Assembly (NCBI GenBank): GCA_964477685.1
Contig: CAYZHK010000040.1
Location: 1 to 13,790, forward strand
Origin: JACTUC01 sp964477685
GTDB taxonomy: Archaea > Thermoproteota > Methanomethylicia > Methanomethylicales > Methanomethylicaceae
DNA: 13,790 nucleotides
Direction of reading: 5' to 3'
Part shown: piece after piece, positions 13,766-13,790 of the stretch
Numbering within the stretch: position 1 is the first letter of the stretch
Layout of the letters: each line of letters begins with the position of its first letter
The notes under the pieces: model-generated
Told to the model about the DNA's origin: nothing
Databases searched by the model: none
The model's input: the letters and a program-made list of their open reading frames with translations, nothing else
Translations under genes and position numbers: made by a program

Positions 13766-13790
13766 TCAGATCCTGACGCCGAGGTTCTCC
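13766..13790 (-). CDS. 3' end of an unidentified minus-strand gene (possibly hypA)
   Basis: The minus strand at the right edge can be read as ENLGVRI followed by TGA (13768-13766), 38 bases before the hypB ATG. Only seven codons are visible, so this cannot be identified. HypA is the most common upstream partner of hypB, and many HypA proteins end in a short beta strand, which this could be. An open frame of seven codons can also occur by chance. Confidence 0.3.

Noticed and set aside
1..13790. CRISPR arrays, insertion sequences, integrase sites or defence genes
   Set aside because: No spaced repeat series, transposase-like frame, terminal inverted repeats or target duplications were seen; the genes are core metabolism, maturation and surface functions.

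Overview
The window is archaeal. The evidence is a class III (type IV pilin-like) signal sequence with the Pilin_N-type core, a diphthamide synthetase (Dph6), a two-gene SufC/SufB Fe-S system, TATA-like boxes about 25 bases before the likely transcript starts, and Shine-Dalgarno sites of the GGTGA/GTGATC/AGGAG type. Most genes are GC-rich and the intergenic DNA is AT-rich. A euryarchaeal or Thermoplasmatota-like anaerobe would fit (HypB for NiFe hydrogenase, acyl-CoA carboxylase, family III CoA-transferase), but nothing here fixes the lineage below domain level.

Layout. 1-500: an AT-rich promoter, a 100-residue winged-helix regulator on the plus strand, and a hairpin plus U-run terminator. 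498-2862 (minus): dph6 followed by pyrG (CTP synthase), probably one transcript. 3059-4537 (minus): a 492-residue secreted pilin-like protein with a sharp internal change in base composition and 13 N-glycosylation sequons, ending in a 12-bp hairpin that touches its stop codon. 4538-4878: a divergent promoter region. 4879-6862 (plus): sufC and sufB, overlapping by 8 bases. 6865-12780 (minus): a biotin/acyl-CoA block, accC, accB (BCCP), a carboxyltransferase beta subunit, a CaiB-type CoA-transferase and a biotin-protein ligase with an N-terminal HTH. 12993-13727 (minus): hypB. The last 25 bases hold the 3' end of another minus-strand gene.

How the genes fit together. AccC carboxylates the biotin on the carrier, the carboxyltransferase passes the carboxyl group to an acyl-CoA (acetyl- and/or propionyl-CoA), and BirA attaches biotin to the carrier and may act as a biotin-sensing regulator. 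The CoA-transferase lies between the carboxylase operon and birA and may share substrates with the carboxylase; its actual substrate cannot be read from the sequence. HypB supplies nickel to a NiFe hydrogenase and SufBC supplies the Fe-S clusters such enzymes need.

No mobile element, CRISPR array, tRNA or rRNA was seen. Most genes are ordinary core functions. The more unusual items are the mosaic pilin-like gene with its 3' hairpin, the OadG/epsilon-like tail on the biotin carboxylase, the Ile at the carboxyltransferase specificity position, and structured 3' ends between same-strand genes (hypB/accC and the CoA-transferase/birA pair).
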